Positions 44,823-55,550 of a stretch of DNA of 64,000 nucleotides are shown one piece after another. The notes beneath the pieces were generated by a model. It had not been told where the DNA came from, did not search any database, and was given only the letters and a program-made list of their open reading frames with translations. Position 1 is the first letter of the stretch. Every line of letters begins with the position of its first letter. A program made the translations under genes and the position numbers. The stretch comes from Rhodeus uyekii (lineage: Eukaryota; Chordata; Actinopteri; Cypriniformes; Acheilognathidae): positions 354,501 through 418,500 of the forward strand of contig JAWRVZ010000255.1 of the NCBI GenBank assembly GCA_037043235.1, read 5' to 3'.

Positions 44823-46205
44823 TTGCGCTGCCCCGGTGTGAACGCGCACTCGCACCCAGTCAAACGCAGAGACTGACACCGACGCGATTCGCTCTCAGGT
44901 AAAATAACGCAATAAACCCGCAGTGTTTCGTTGGATCTGAGTGTGTGTGAATATTTGTTTGAGTGTGTTTTATGAGCGAGCGCGTGCTCGAGATCTGCTG
45001 AAGTACTTCCTGACTGATCTGAGCTCAGTAATAACTTTAATATTAAACTACGTGTGTACATGTGTCGTGTTCTGTTGAGACTGTCGATGAATGGAGAGTT
45101 TATCAAACCGGAGCTCGTTTAAAAACACCTTTCTGAGGAAAAACGAATGACCTTCACGCTTCCGGTGACAGAATATATGTATGTGTGTGTGTGTGTGCGT
45201 GCGTGCATGCCTGCGTGCATGTGTATCTTCAAAAGTGATTCTCCGGGTAAAGTTCGTTCGTAATTGCGTCATAATGGGGTTATTTAATAACTAATTCTTG
45301 CGTCACCAGTTGCGCGCGCTTATAGAATGTTGGATTTGATCGTGCTCGTTCGATGAAATACTGTGCTGTGATTGGTCGTTTATTCTCTGCGTAAACTGAC
45401 TTAACTTCACAAAATACAGATGTTTTAATAAAATATTTAAGTTTGTTGGTATTCAACATTTAAAAAAAGTAAACCTTTGGGTTAAATTTAATTACAAAAA
45501 ATTACCCTAAAGAAACAGTCTCTGAAAAAAACCACTTTTTCTTGCAACAGTTTGTTACAGTTCTGCAAACAAAGTTAAACTCATAAAATCATATAAAATT
45601 TAAGTAATTTTATTTATTATTCTGTGGCAGGAACACTACACCCAAAGCTGCAGAAATGTGCAGGGGTTTTTTATTGCTGAGGAGATCTGGTGTTGATTTA
45701 AATCTGTGTATTGTCTTCTATAGAGCGAGTGTGTGTGTGAGACTCTTATAGTGGTGTTGCTCAGATGCAAAGGTCAGGGTTCAGCAGGGCTTTGGAAAGG
45801 TCATGTAGAGTTGTCAATGACGGAGACTTCTGTCTCTCTCTCTCTCTCTCTCCTGAGGTCTCTTGTCTTCTGCTGTATTCGCTCTATTAATAGCAGTGAA
45901 ACCTCAGACTGTCGGCCTGTATCGGTCAGTCAGCTGAAGTGTGTGCGCAGTATTTTAAGGTTTGTGCGGATGGACTTAATTAGAAATTTACAGTACAAGT
46001 CTCTCACACTCAGAGAGAATGAAATTAATGAATCCATAAGTGTTAAGGCAAGAATGGCAAATAGTTGTATAAAGTTTGGTCCACATTTATTAAACCAATG
46101 TCTAAACGCTTGTTTTACGCATCAAACCGCACTTCATCCTTTAGCTGTAATCTGTGTGTGACCCTTTTTCTGAAAAGTTGGGTTGATGTTTATCTCTCTC
46201 TCAGG

Positions 46206-49200
46206 ATGTCCATCAGTAAGATTCACGCTCGTGAAATCCTCGACTCCAGAGGAAATCCCACTGTTGAAGTGGATCTTTACACGAGTAAAGGTAAAAAACT
46301 TCTTTTTTTTTGTTGCTATTATTGAGATGCTGTTTATCTGTATTAACTGTTAGTAGTTGTTACTCTTTTGTTCAAAATGTCAGTTCCATTTTTCACATAA
46401 TGATTTTGTCAAATGTTTATAGTTTGTGTTTGTTTACATGTCAGTTACTAAATGTTGAAGTTTTTCCACTTGGCCGTTAAAGATCCCGTTCACACGAAAC
46501 ATGAGTAAAGTGTTCTCCAGGCCAGTAGATGGCGCTGGCACAAGTCGCTTGCAGACTCAACGCTTGATCATGATGTCACAGATGTTTTCATATTCATGTT
46601 TTTGTTAATAACAATGTTTACGGCTGTTAAACGTTACACTGCATAGTATCCTGTTACGTCACATGACCCAAATGCGTCACTTCCTCATTTGCGAGGCAAG
46701 ACTTTTTTTTTTAAATTGTGTGTATATATAAATGTTTTATTTTATACACTAATATTTCTTATTAAATGCATACACGTACTATTATTTTATCTTTTATTAT
46801 ATTTGGCATGGTTTCAGGTCGTTTCCGGGCGGCTGTTCCCAGCGGCGCTTCCACTGGCGTTCATGAAGCTCTGGAGCTCAGAGATGGAGACAAAACACGT
46901 TACCTGGGCAAAGGTAGATCTCACACACACACTCTCTCTCTCAATCGTTACATGCAAAGACACCATCTGTGTGTGTTTCAGGTACCCAGAAAGCTGTGGA
47001 TCACGTGAACAAGGAAATCGCCCCCAAACTGATTGAGAAGGTGAGATCACATATTTTAGTGAAAATCCTCAGTGAGTTATTGGAGTTCATCCTCTGCAGT
47101 CCAGCTTGTGTTACAATGGAAACGCCACTTTAAAACCTTCAGTTTTTGTGAGATCAACTTCAAATTTGGAAACTCTTTGCTGCTTCTTCAGGAAGATTAG
47201 TTTTATGTAACGGTTTAATTTGAGATGCTGCAGTATCAGATCTTGCTGTGCTGTGAACAGCCAATGCATGACTAATGTTTTGTTTTTCTTATAAATTCAT
47301 TCACCCGATCGTTGTGTCTCTAAACAGAAGTTCAGTGTCGTTGAACAGGAGAAAATTGACAAGTTCATGCTGGAACTCGATGGAACCGAGAACAAGTGTA
47401 AGTCACTCTCTCACTCTCTCACTCTCTCACTCATTTTAAAACTGGTCAGTCACTTGTCGCTCTGCTTGACCCACAGCTAAGTTTGGCGCTAACGCTATCC
47501 TGGGTGTGAGTCTGGCCGTGTGTAAGGCGGGCGCCGCGGAGAAGGGAGTCCCGCTGTACCGCCACATCGCAGACCTCGCCGGACACAAAGACGTGATCCT
47601 CCCCGTTCCCGTACGTGTGCCGCCCGTCCTCCGCTCCTGCGCCGCCGCCGGTCTCGTCTCTCATCCCTCTCTTCTCCTTCCTTCCCTGCAGGCGTTCAAC
47701 GTCATCAACGGCGGCTCTCACGCCGGCAACAAACTGGCCATGCAGGAGTTCATGATCCTGCCCGTCGGCGCCAAAAGCTTCCACGAGGCCATGCGGATCG
47801 GCGCGGAGGTTTACCACAACCTGAAGAACGTCATCAAGGCCAAATACGGCAAAGACGCCACCAACGTGGGAGACGAGGGCGGTTTCGCGCCCAACATCCT
47901 GGAGAACAACGAGGGTACGTGTTTGTCACCGCAACGGTTCGTGAGCTTAAACCTTCTCTAATCAGATGTGTGTCTGTAGCTCTGGAGCTGCTGAAGTCTG
48001 CCATCGAGAAGGCCGGATATCCTGATAAGATCATCATCGGCATGGACGTCGCCGCGTCAGAGTTCTTCAAGAGCGGGAAATATGATCTGGACTTCAAATC
48101 ACCCGACGACCCAAAGCGCCACATCACCGGAGAGCAGCTGGGAGATCTGTACAAGAGCTTCATCAAGAACTACCCAGGTGCGCACACACGCACACACACG
48201 CACACACGTTGTGCACAAACAGACCTGTTGATGTGCGTCTGCTCTGGGTTTTTCCGCAGTTCAGTCCATTGAGGATCCATTTGACCAGGATGACTGGGAG
48301 AACTGGAGCAAGTTCACAGGATCCGTGGACATCCAGGTGGTGGGAGACGATCTGACTGTGACGAACCCCAAACGCATCCAGCAGGCGTGTGAGAAGAAGG
48401 CCTGCAACTGCCTCCTGCTCAAAGTCAACCAGATCGGCTCTGTCACAGAGTCCATTCAGGCGTGAGTATAGACCAGGGCCTCCTCGCGGAGCTGCGCCAC
48501 AGGGCCTTGTGACGGGGGAGGGCCTCCTCGCGGAGCTGCGCCACAGGGCCTTGTGACGGGGGAGGGCCTCCTCGCGGAGCTGCGCCACAGGGCCCATGAT
48601 TTATTCTCCTGATATAGGACGAGTCACTATATCTACAGTGTTTTATACAATTACTGATGGTTTCAAAGCCGCATAAATAGGAAAATGTGTCAATGTTGGT
48701 AAAATTATAAAGCAGCTCTACTGAAGATAATGTCATTCAAATCAATCATGGTGTCCGTGTGGCAAAATGAACCAATTATGAAACTAATTTTGTTTTATTC
48801 CATTTAATAACGGTGTAAATGTTGCTTTTCATCAATTTAAGAATTCAGTTTCTGCTGTAAAGATTAATTCAGTTCAGTGTCTATTAAATAAGCGTTAATG
48901 CTGCGACACTTCATCCATGATGTAAATGGTTGGTCGTAAAGCAGCTCTACAGGTCAATGTCATTCACTTCCATGTTGATTCAGTTTGTTTCAATGTTGCA
49001 CAATTGACTTGCTTATGGAATTGATTCGGTTCAGTGTCAGTGCTGCACAGTTCAATGTGGTTTCAGTAACTGTGTGTGTGTGCAGTTGTAAGCTGGCTCA
49101 GTCGAACGGCTGGGGTGTGATGGTCAGCCACCGCTCCGGCGAGACCGAGGACACCTTCATCGCTGACCTGGTGGTCGGTCTCTGCACAGGACAGGTACAC

Positions 49201-49367
49201 AACATCACACAACACCTGTGAAACCACCTTTCTGTTCTGCTCTCTAACCGTCTGTCCATGCGTTCAGATCAAGACCGGCGCCCCCTGCAGGTCGGAGCGC
49301 TTGGCGAAGTACAACCAGCTGATGAGGTCAGTGATGACATCATGCACTTCACAAATCAAGGGTTGGG

Positions 49368-49403
<36 letters not shown>

Positions 49404-49498
49404 CAGACACTCATCTGTGTGCGTTCAACAGGATCGAGGAAGAGCTCGGCGACAAGGCCAAGTTTGCAGGAAAAGACTTCCGTCACCCGAAGCTCTGA
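46206..49498 (+). CDS. eno3: enolase, ENO3-type (2-phospho-D-glycerate hydro-lyase)
   Basis: Eleven coding exons join in frame: 46206-46290, 46818-46913, 46982-47040, 47328-47397, 47477-47610, 47692-47914, 47980-48177, 48260-48461, 49086-49194, 49268-49326, 49432-49498 (433 aa, normal for enolase). It interconverts 2-phosphoglycerate and phosphoenolpyruvate in glycolysis as a cytosolic Mg-dependent dimer. Recognisable are the N-terminus MSISKIHAREILDSRGNPTV, the mobile loop SGASTGVHEA, GGSHAGNKLAMQEFMILPVG, the catalytic acid region VGDEGGFAPN, metal ligands in SIEDPFDQDDW and VVGDDLTVTN, and the enolase signature LLLKVNQIGSVTES with the catalytic Lys, then SHRSGETED. Exon count and phases match vertebrate ENO genes. 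Isoform choice rests on the profilin neighbour and the CArG/TATA promoter; eno1 cannot be excluded from residues alone. Confidence 0.95.
46522..46535 (+). promoter_or_regulatory. CTCF-consensus match in eno3 intron
   Basis: CCAGTAGATGGCGC fits every position of the CTCF core CCASYAGRKGGCRS. It lies in sequence resembling a fish MITE that recurs at 54.6 kb. Binding is not shown. Confidence 0.4.
48475..48595. repeat. 44-bp GC-rich tandem repeat, 3 copies
   Basis: Units start AGGGCCTCCTCGCGGAGCTG at 48475, 48519 and 48563 with essentially no divergence. The array begins 14 nt after the eno3 donor at 48461. Antisense reading frames over it (Pro/Arg/Ala-rich) are repeat translations. Confidence 0.93.
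49369..49402. repeat. (GT)n microsatellite in the last eno3 intron
   Basis: GT dinucleotides, about 17 units, in the 105-bp intron between the last two enolase exons. Confidence 0.9.
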
Positions 49499-49555
49499 AC
49501 CTTCCCTCCATCAGTGTTGCAGAACCGCTAGTGTACTTTTTTCAAAGAAGAAATC

Positions 49556-49561
49556 AATAAA
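49556..49561 (+). terminator. polyadenylation signal AATAAA of eno3
   Basis: Canonical hexamer 58 bp after the enolase stop codon. Confidence 0.7.
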
Positions 49562-49640
49562 AAAAGTGCAAGAAATGGATTGTCTGTGCATTTATTCACA
49601 CAACTTTGTGGATTTATTATGCTTTCCTGTGTGTCTAACA

Positions 49641-49756
49641 GTAGAGAGCAACGCTTGCAACATCAAGGTCATGGGTTTGATTCCCAGGGAAAGCAAGAAC
49701 TGATTAGACTGTGTTCCTTAAATACAATGATTAAGGGAGTCTGATAAATGAAAAGC
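49641..49756 (+). mobile_element. tRNA-derived SINE copy 10
   Basis: AGTAGAGAGCAACGCTTGC, GGTTTGATTCCC, GCAAGAACTGATTAGA and a short decayed tail, inserted about 80 bp after the eno3 polyadenylation signal. Confidence 0.78.
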
Positions 49757-50634
49757 CGCATTTCATTTAATGTAACGTTGAGTGTTTAAAAGTTTCCAAA
49801 TGAATGTAATAAGTGTTTCTGAACTCCTGAAACGCCTGCATTGATTCTTGAGTTTCTTCCAGGAACAAAGACTCACAATATTCCTCATCATAATTCATGC
49901 GCAGAATAAAGGGGCGGGGCTTGAGTGAGTGAGTCGTGTAGAAACTTGATTATGGAAAGGGGCGGGGCATTTCCCAAACACACTGGAAGCTCTTGACCAA
50001 TCACAACACACCGATCCAGCCGACCAATCAGAGCACAGTGTGCTTTCAGAAAGCGGAGCTTCATAGAGACAGGAACTAAACCGAGCGTTTCTGACAGACT
50101 GGGAAGAGACGAATATGGGAAAATAATGGGGAAAACCTGCTCTAGTAGAGACAAAAACAACAGGAAGAGTTTGAAAAGGGGTATAATAGGTTTTCTGTTA
50201 ATGATTTAATCAACTGATGCACAGAATCAAACCCCTTCCTCTTATGTCTCGATGCGGAAGGAAGGATGTGTAGCTTTGATTTATTTCCCTCCATCCCACT
50301 GAACCGCTGACGTCAGAGCCGAAGGAACGGGAGGTTTGGGAGTCTGTGTGAGAGTTGCTGAGCGACGATCATCAGAGCGAAAGGGTTTCAACATCCCAGA
50401 AACAAACCCATTTGTTTGTGTGTCATATTGTGTGTGAGTATGATGTAGCGTTCAGGGGTCAGAGGTCAGGCGGTGTTTGCGTCAGAGAGAGAGACTTTCA
50501 CACACTCTTCCTGCATTCAAACACAATTAAAAGTGAATTTTAGGGGAAAATGAGCTTAATTGTTATTAAAATATGGTCAAGGGTTTGGAATAATTAAGAC
50601 TATATTTTTATGAAAGAGTCTCTTGAGCTCATCA
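49757..50634. other. intergenic, no gene seen
   Basis: Mixed-composition DNA with GGGGCGGGGC words at about 49911 and 49960 and a GTGTGTGAGTATGATG stretch. No coding exon recognised. Confidence 0.55.
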
Positions 50635-50636
50635 AA

Positions 50637-52475
50637 GCTGAATTTATTAGATGATAAATACAGTAAAACAGTGTAATATTATATCAGTGTAAAACAGCTG
50701 TTTTCTATGTGAATATATAGTAAAGTGTCATTTATTCCTGTGATTAAAGCTGAATTTGTTTTACACTGATATATTACACTGTTTTACTGTATTTATCATC
50801 TAATAAATTCAGCTTTAATCACAGGAATAAATGACACTTTACTATATATTCACATAGAAAACAGCTGTTTTACACTGATATAATATTACACTGTTTTACT
50901 GTATTTATCATCTAATAAATTCAGCTTTAATCACAGGAATAAATGACACTTTACTATATATTCACATAGAAAACAGCTGTTTTACACTGATATAATATTA
51001 CACTGTTTTACTGTATTTATCATCTAATAAATTCAGCTTTAATCACAGGAATAAATGACACTTTACAATATATTCACATAGAAAACAGCTGTTTTACACT
51101 GATATAATATTACACTGTTTTACTGTATTTATCATGTAATAAATTCAGCTTTAATCACAGGAATAAATGACACTTTACTATATATTCACATAGAAAACAG
51201 CTGTTTTACACTGATATAATATTACACTGTTTTACTGTATTTATCATCTAATAAATTCAGCTTTAATCACAGGAATAAATGACACTTTACTATATATTCA
51301 CATAGAAAACAGCTGTTTTACACTGATATAATATTACACTGTTTTACTGTATTTATCATCTAATAAATTCAGCTTTAATCACAGGAATAAATGACACTTT
51401 ACTATATATTCACATAGAAAACAGCTGTTTTACACTGATATAATATTACACTGTTTTACTGTATTTATCATCTAATAAATTCAGCTTTAATCACAGGAAT
51501 AAATGACACTTTACTATATATTCACATAGAAAACAGCTGTTTTACACTGATATAATATTACACTGTTTTACTGTATTTATCATCTAATAAATTCAGCTTT
51601 AATCACAGGAATAAATGACACTTTACTATATATTCACATAGAAAACAGCTGTTTTACACTGATATAATATTACACTGTTTTACTGTATTTATCATCTAAT
51701 AAATTCAGCTTTAATCACAGGAATAAATGACACTTTACTATATATTCACATAGAAAACAGCTGTTTTACACTGATATAATATTACACTGTTTTACTGTAT
51801 TTATCATCTAATAAATTCAGCTTTAATCACAGGAATAAATGACACTTTACTATATATTCACATAGAAAACAGCTGTTTTACACTGATATAATATTACACT
51901 GTTTTACTGTATTTATCATCTAATAAATTCAGCTTTAATCACAGGAATAAATGACACTTTACTATATATTCACATAGAAAACAGCTGTTTTACACTGATA
52001 TAATATTACACTGTTTTACTGTATTTATCATCTAATAAATTCAGCTTTAATCACAGGAATAAATGACACTTTACTATATATTCACATAGAAAACAGCTGT
52101 TTTACACTGATATAATATTACACTGTTTTACTGTATTTATCATGTAATAAATTCAGCTTTAATCACAGGAATAAATGACACTTTACTATATATTCACATA
52201 GAAAACAGCTGTTTTACACTGATATAATATTACACTGTTTTACTGTATTTATCATCTAATAAATTCAGCTTTAATCACAGGAATAAATGACACTTTACTA
52301 TATATTCACATAGAAAACAGCTGTTTTACACTGATATAATATTACACTGTTTTACTGTATTTATCATCTAATAAATTCAGCTTTAATCACAGGAATAAAT
52401 GACACTTTACTATATTTTCACATAGAAAACAGCTGTTTTAGACTGATATAATATTACTCTGTTTTACTGTTTTTT
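50637..52475. repeat. 112-bp satellite array 3 (about 16 copies) with one inverted leading copy
   Basis: Starts with one plus-orientation copy (50637 to about 50757, AGCTGAATTTATTAGATGAT), then switches at about 50757 to about 15.5 minus-orientation copies up to 52475. Copies are nearly identical. Left flank AAAGAGTCTCTTGAGCTCAT is again the dispersed-repeat border. Longest of the three arrays in the window. Confidence 0.93.
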
Positions 52476-52745
52476 ATTAGGTAAATTAAGCCGTGATGAG
52501 CAGAAATCAGCAGAATGATTCCCGTCTCATGGATGTAAAGTGTATCTGGTCTGTCGGGCCGTACGGAGGTGTAAAGGCCCGTGACCTGAGGTCATCGCTA
52601 CAGAAACCCTCATCTGACTCGGAAATATTGTGTCTGTGCTCTCACAGGAGGAAATAGTTCCTGAGCGCCGCCCGTTTCCAGGGGGAACCTTTATAGGGGG
52701 CGGAACCTGAAGGGGTCAAAGGTCACGTCGGCCTGAATGATGAGC

Positions 52746-52962
52746 TATAAAGAGGCGGACGATTAAATGCGACACAAAGCACAAAAATGCGAGCGCGTAC
52801 GTGTGACGTGACCGTCTTGTTAGTTAAACCCTTACAATCGTTCTGCATGGGGAAATGAGAGTCTGCGCTCGGCGTGGAGGCCGTGTGACGAGCCATGAGG
52901 GGCGGGGCGTCGCTCACGGCAACGGTTAGCTATGTGTGACATCACAGGGATGTTCCTTAAAA
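52746..52962 (+). promoter_or_regulatory. candidate promoter of the natriuretic peptide gene
   Basis: Two TATA-like boxes, CTATAAAGAG (TATAAA at 52746-52751) and CTTAAAAG (TTAAAA at 52957-52962), lie 308 and 97 bp before the start codon. The second is placed better for a transcript beginning near 52985. A GC-rich stretch (52870-52910, GGGGCGGGGCG) lies between. Confidence 0.4.
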
Positions 52963-53053
52963 GTCCTGGTGTCGCACCTGCCGGACAGAGACCCGTCCTG
53001 AAGCCGTACAGGACAGAACCGTGATTAGATATCGACTGAACTCTTTAACAAGG

Positions 53054-53393
53054 ATGACTTTTTCTTTTTCATCTCCTCTAAACTCCTCCCTTCTTCCTGC
53101 TCTCCTCATGTTCCTCATCATCGCCGTCTCTACACAGGTGGAGGGAAGGCCGTCGCCACGCCAATCAGACGCTCAGGTGAGGATTTTGCTTCTGACTCGA
53201 CCAATGATGTGAGTTTGGGGGCGGGACTTGCTGGCTGATCGACCAATGACAGATCGGTGTTTGGCAAACCTGATTGATGGACGAGATTGGATTTAAAAAG
53301 CAAAATTACCATTTTCTTTTCCACATTAATAAGAAACTAAAACCATAAACCAAAGCATTTTTGTTACTTGAAATAAAATAAAGATATATACAT

Positions 53394-53425
<32 letters not shown>

Positions 53426-54233
53426 GTAAACTTTAACTAGTTTCAACATTTCTAAAATAAGTAATATTTTTATTTCTAATAAAAGTAAAATAACTAAGGC
53501 TTAAATAAAAAGCTACAGCCATTTAAAAAAAAGTAATAGTAAAAATTACAAAACACAATTTTTAAAAAAATAAAAACACCAAATATATATAAAAAATCTG
53601 ACTGATCAATATATTTACCTAGTATATTTATATTTACCTAGTCATCTGATCACATTATTGAACTTATTTAAAGATAATCTTAGCCGAATCCCTTATGGAA
53701 AAACTCTTTCACATTCTGCTTAATAACGGAATATATATATTGTTTCTACTAATATATAACCAACATCTTTAAGTCAGTACTTTTATGCTAAACTCGATTA
53801 TATAATTTGATTTGCATCTCTAAGCAATGAATAAATGACGTTTAAACTATTCATATTCGTTCCATAATGTTTGCAAAATGATCAAATCATTTAACATTTT
53901 TTAAAACATTTTGAAACAAATTTTCGTAACCTAAAGAGAACGTTAGTGAAATGTTCTTGTTAGCCTGTTGAGTTTGGAGTCTTTTTGTCTGCGTTTGTAA
54001 TGTTGTGTTTCTCATGGATTGTGGAAGGGATGATCCCATTTATATCAGCAGTGAAAACTTACAGTAAACAAGAGATTATCTGATGTTTGCAGCGCAATAT
54101 TTGAAAAAAGACAGTTTAAATCAATCACAGAGATAATGTGTAATGCTACATTTGTTTGAATGATTAATTATAGCATTTATTTGAATTCATTATGCAGAGA
54201 GACAGCAACATTTTGGAAAAAGGGTCAAATTTG

Positions 54234-54270
<37 letters not shown>

Positions 54271-55469
54271 ACAAAACCCCCTTTTTTAAATGGAGTGTGA
54301 AGTCGAGTCACACAAACATAATAATCTTTAAATTTACAAATATATGACATAAGTAGTACAAGTAGAATTGCTATAGTATTTAAAAATAAACAGATTACCT
54401 AAAAATGACCATTTCCTTTTTCACATTAATAAGACGTCCAGTGTTAATATATTTAATTAAGGGATCGTTTAAGCAACAGAAAAACAGAAAACAAACAACA
54501 GTGTTTCAAGCGGTGGACAACACAAACGTTTGAAAACGGGTTTAAAAGCGCAAGTTTTTCACATACAGACGTCAACGTTGTAAAAACGATCTCCGTGAAA
54601 ACAACTAAAAGTTCTGTATTCTGCTGCCAGGCCAGTAGATGGCGATGTCTTTTTGTAAAGAAACATGTGCGCCTATAGACTGAACACGTAACACGCATGC
54701 GCATGATGCCACCGTTTTCACAAATCCGTGTTTTTGTAGTTTATATGGAAGACGGTAACGCTATCGTTTTCAAAAACTTGCACTTTGAAAACCGTTTGCA
54801 AAAGTTTTTACGTTTTTACGCCATTGTCGTGTAAATGAGTGACCAAAATGTGTAAAACGTTTTCAGTTTTTAGTTGAATCTTTGTCACGTTAATAAGACA
54901 TTAAAAAGGTCCAGGGTCATTGCAGCTAAAACTAAAATTAAAACTAAATTATTATTTAATGTTAACTGAAATAAAATTAAGTAAAATAGAGTAAGTGAAC
55001 ATTTATTTCAACAAATTGCCAAAGCAACATTTCTCATTTAGTTTCAGTTTTGATTTACTTTTTAAAAGCATTAAAATACTACTCTTTATGTAACTATAAC
55101 AGAAAAAGCTAGAAGCATTTCTCGCTGTAGTATTATGCAATTATTAGTATAATGCAGCTATTAGTATTATGCAGTTATTCCAGCATACAGAAAGTTGACA
55201 CTGTAAACTGTTCACAGGTTCTGCAGGATTTGTTTGGGCCGCGGATTGTCTCTCTTCTATTGGCTCATCCAGAGGTCAGCGAGGGGTCAGCAGACGCCGC
55301 CCCTCCCCTCTCACACGGTCTGCAGTCGCCCCGCCTACCTTCACGCCTGTTCCTGGACGTCCTGAGCCGGCACAGGAAGCTGCAGGGATGGAGCCGGAAG
55401 GGAGTGGCGCGGGGGTGTTTCGGGATGAAGATGGACCGGATCGGGGTCATCAGCGGTTTGGGATGCTGA
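53054..55469 (+). CDS. C-type natriuretic peptide precursor
   Basis: Two coding exons join in frame: 53054-53176 and 55218-55469 (124 aa). Start context ACAAGGATGA. The first exon encodes a signal peptide (MTFSFSSPLNSSLLPALLMF, cleavage probably after STQVEG) and the second the propeptide and mature hormone. The C-terminus holds the natriuretic ring CFGMKMDRIGVISGLGC, closed by its two cysteines and ending at the second cysteine, with no tail. Ending at the ring defines the CNP type as opposed to ANP/BNP. The hormone acts through guanylyl-cyclase receptors (NPR-B type) to raise cGMP. Relative to the common CFGLKLDRIGSMSGLGC ring it has Met-Lys-Met and Val-Ile. An untranslated exon near 56893 probably follows, since a donor occurs 9 nt after the stop codon. 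Which teleost CNP paralogue (1-4) it is cannot be decided here; nppcl or nppc names are not assigned. Confidence 0.9.
54236..54265. repeat. (TA)n microsatellite in the CNP intron
   Basis: About 15 TA dinucleotides. The rest of this 2-kb intron is AT-rich, with an A-run near 53395-53409. Confidence 0.9.
54460..54870. mobile_element. foldback MITE carrying a near-CTCF word
   Basis: Arms rich in GAAAACG / CGTTTTC words face each other around a centre near 54640 (TTTGAAAACGGGTTTAAAAG versus CACTTTGAAAACCGTTTGC, CGTGAAAAC versus GTTTTCACAAATCCG). The centre contains CCAGTAGATGGCGA at 54632-54645, one base off the CTCF core. Related to sequence around 46522. Confidence 0.5.
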
Positions 55470-55550
55470 CGCGCGCAGGTACACATAAAAACATCAAACT
55501 AGTTTTTAAATAAAAGCTGTTTTATTAAGGGAAAACAACATCCAAACCTA

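Noticed and set aside
48163..48597. Antisense Ala/Arg/Pro-rich frame over eno3
   Set aside because: It is the shadow of enolase exon 48260-48461 plus the 44-bp GC-rich repeat.
50637..52475. CRISPR-like regular array
   Set aside because: The whole 112-bp period is repeated with no unique spacers, and the genome is eukaryotic. This is a tandem satellite.
53021..53212. Natriuretic peptide start at 53021 and extension to 53212
   Set aside because: Position 53021 is GTG, not ATG. The ATG at 53054 gives a normal signal peptide. Reading on past 53176 enters the intron beyond a clear GTGAGG donor.
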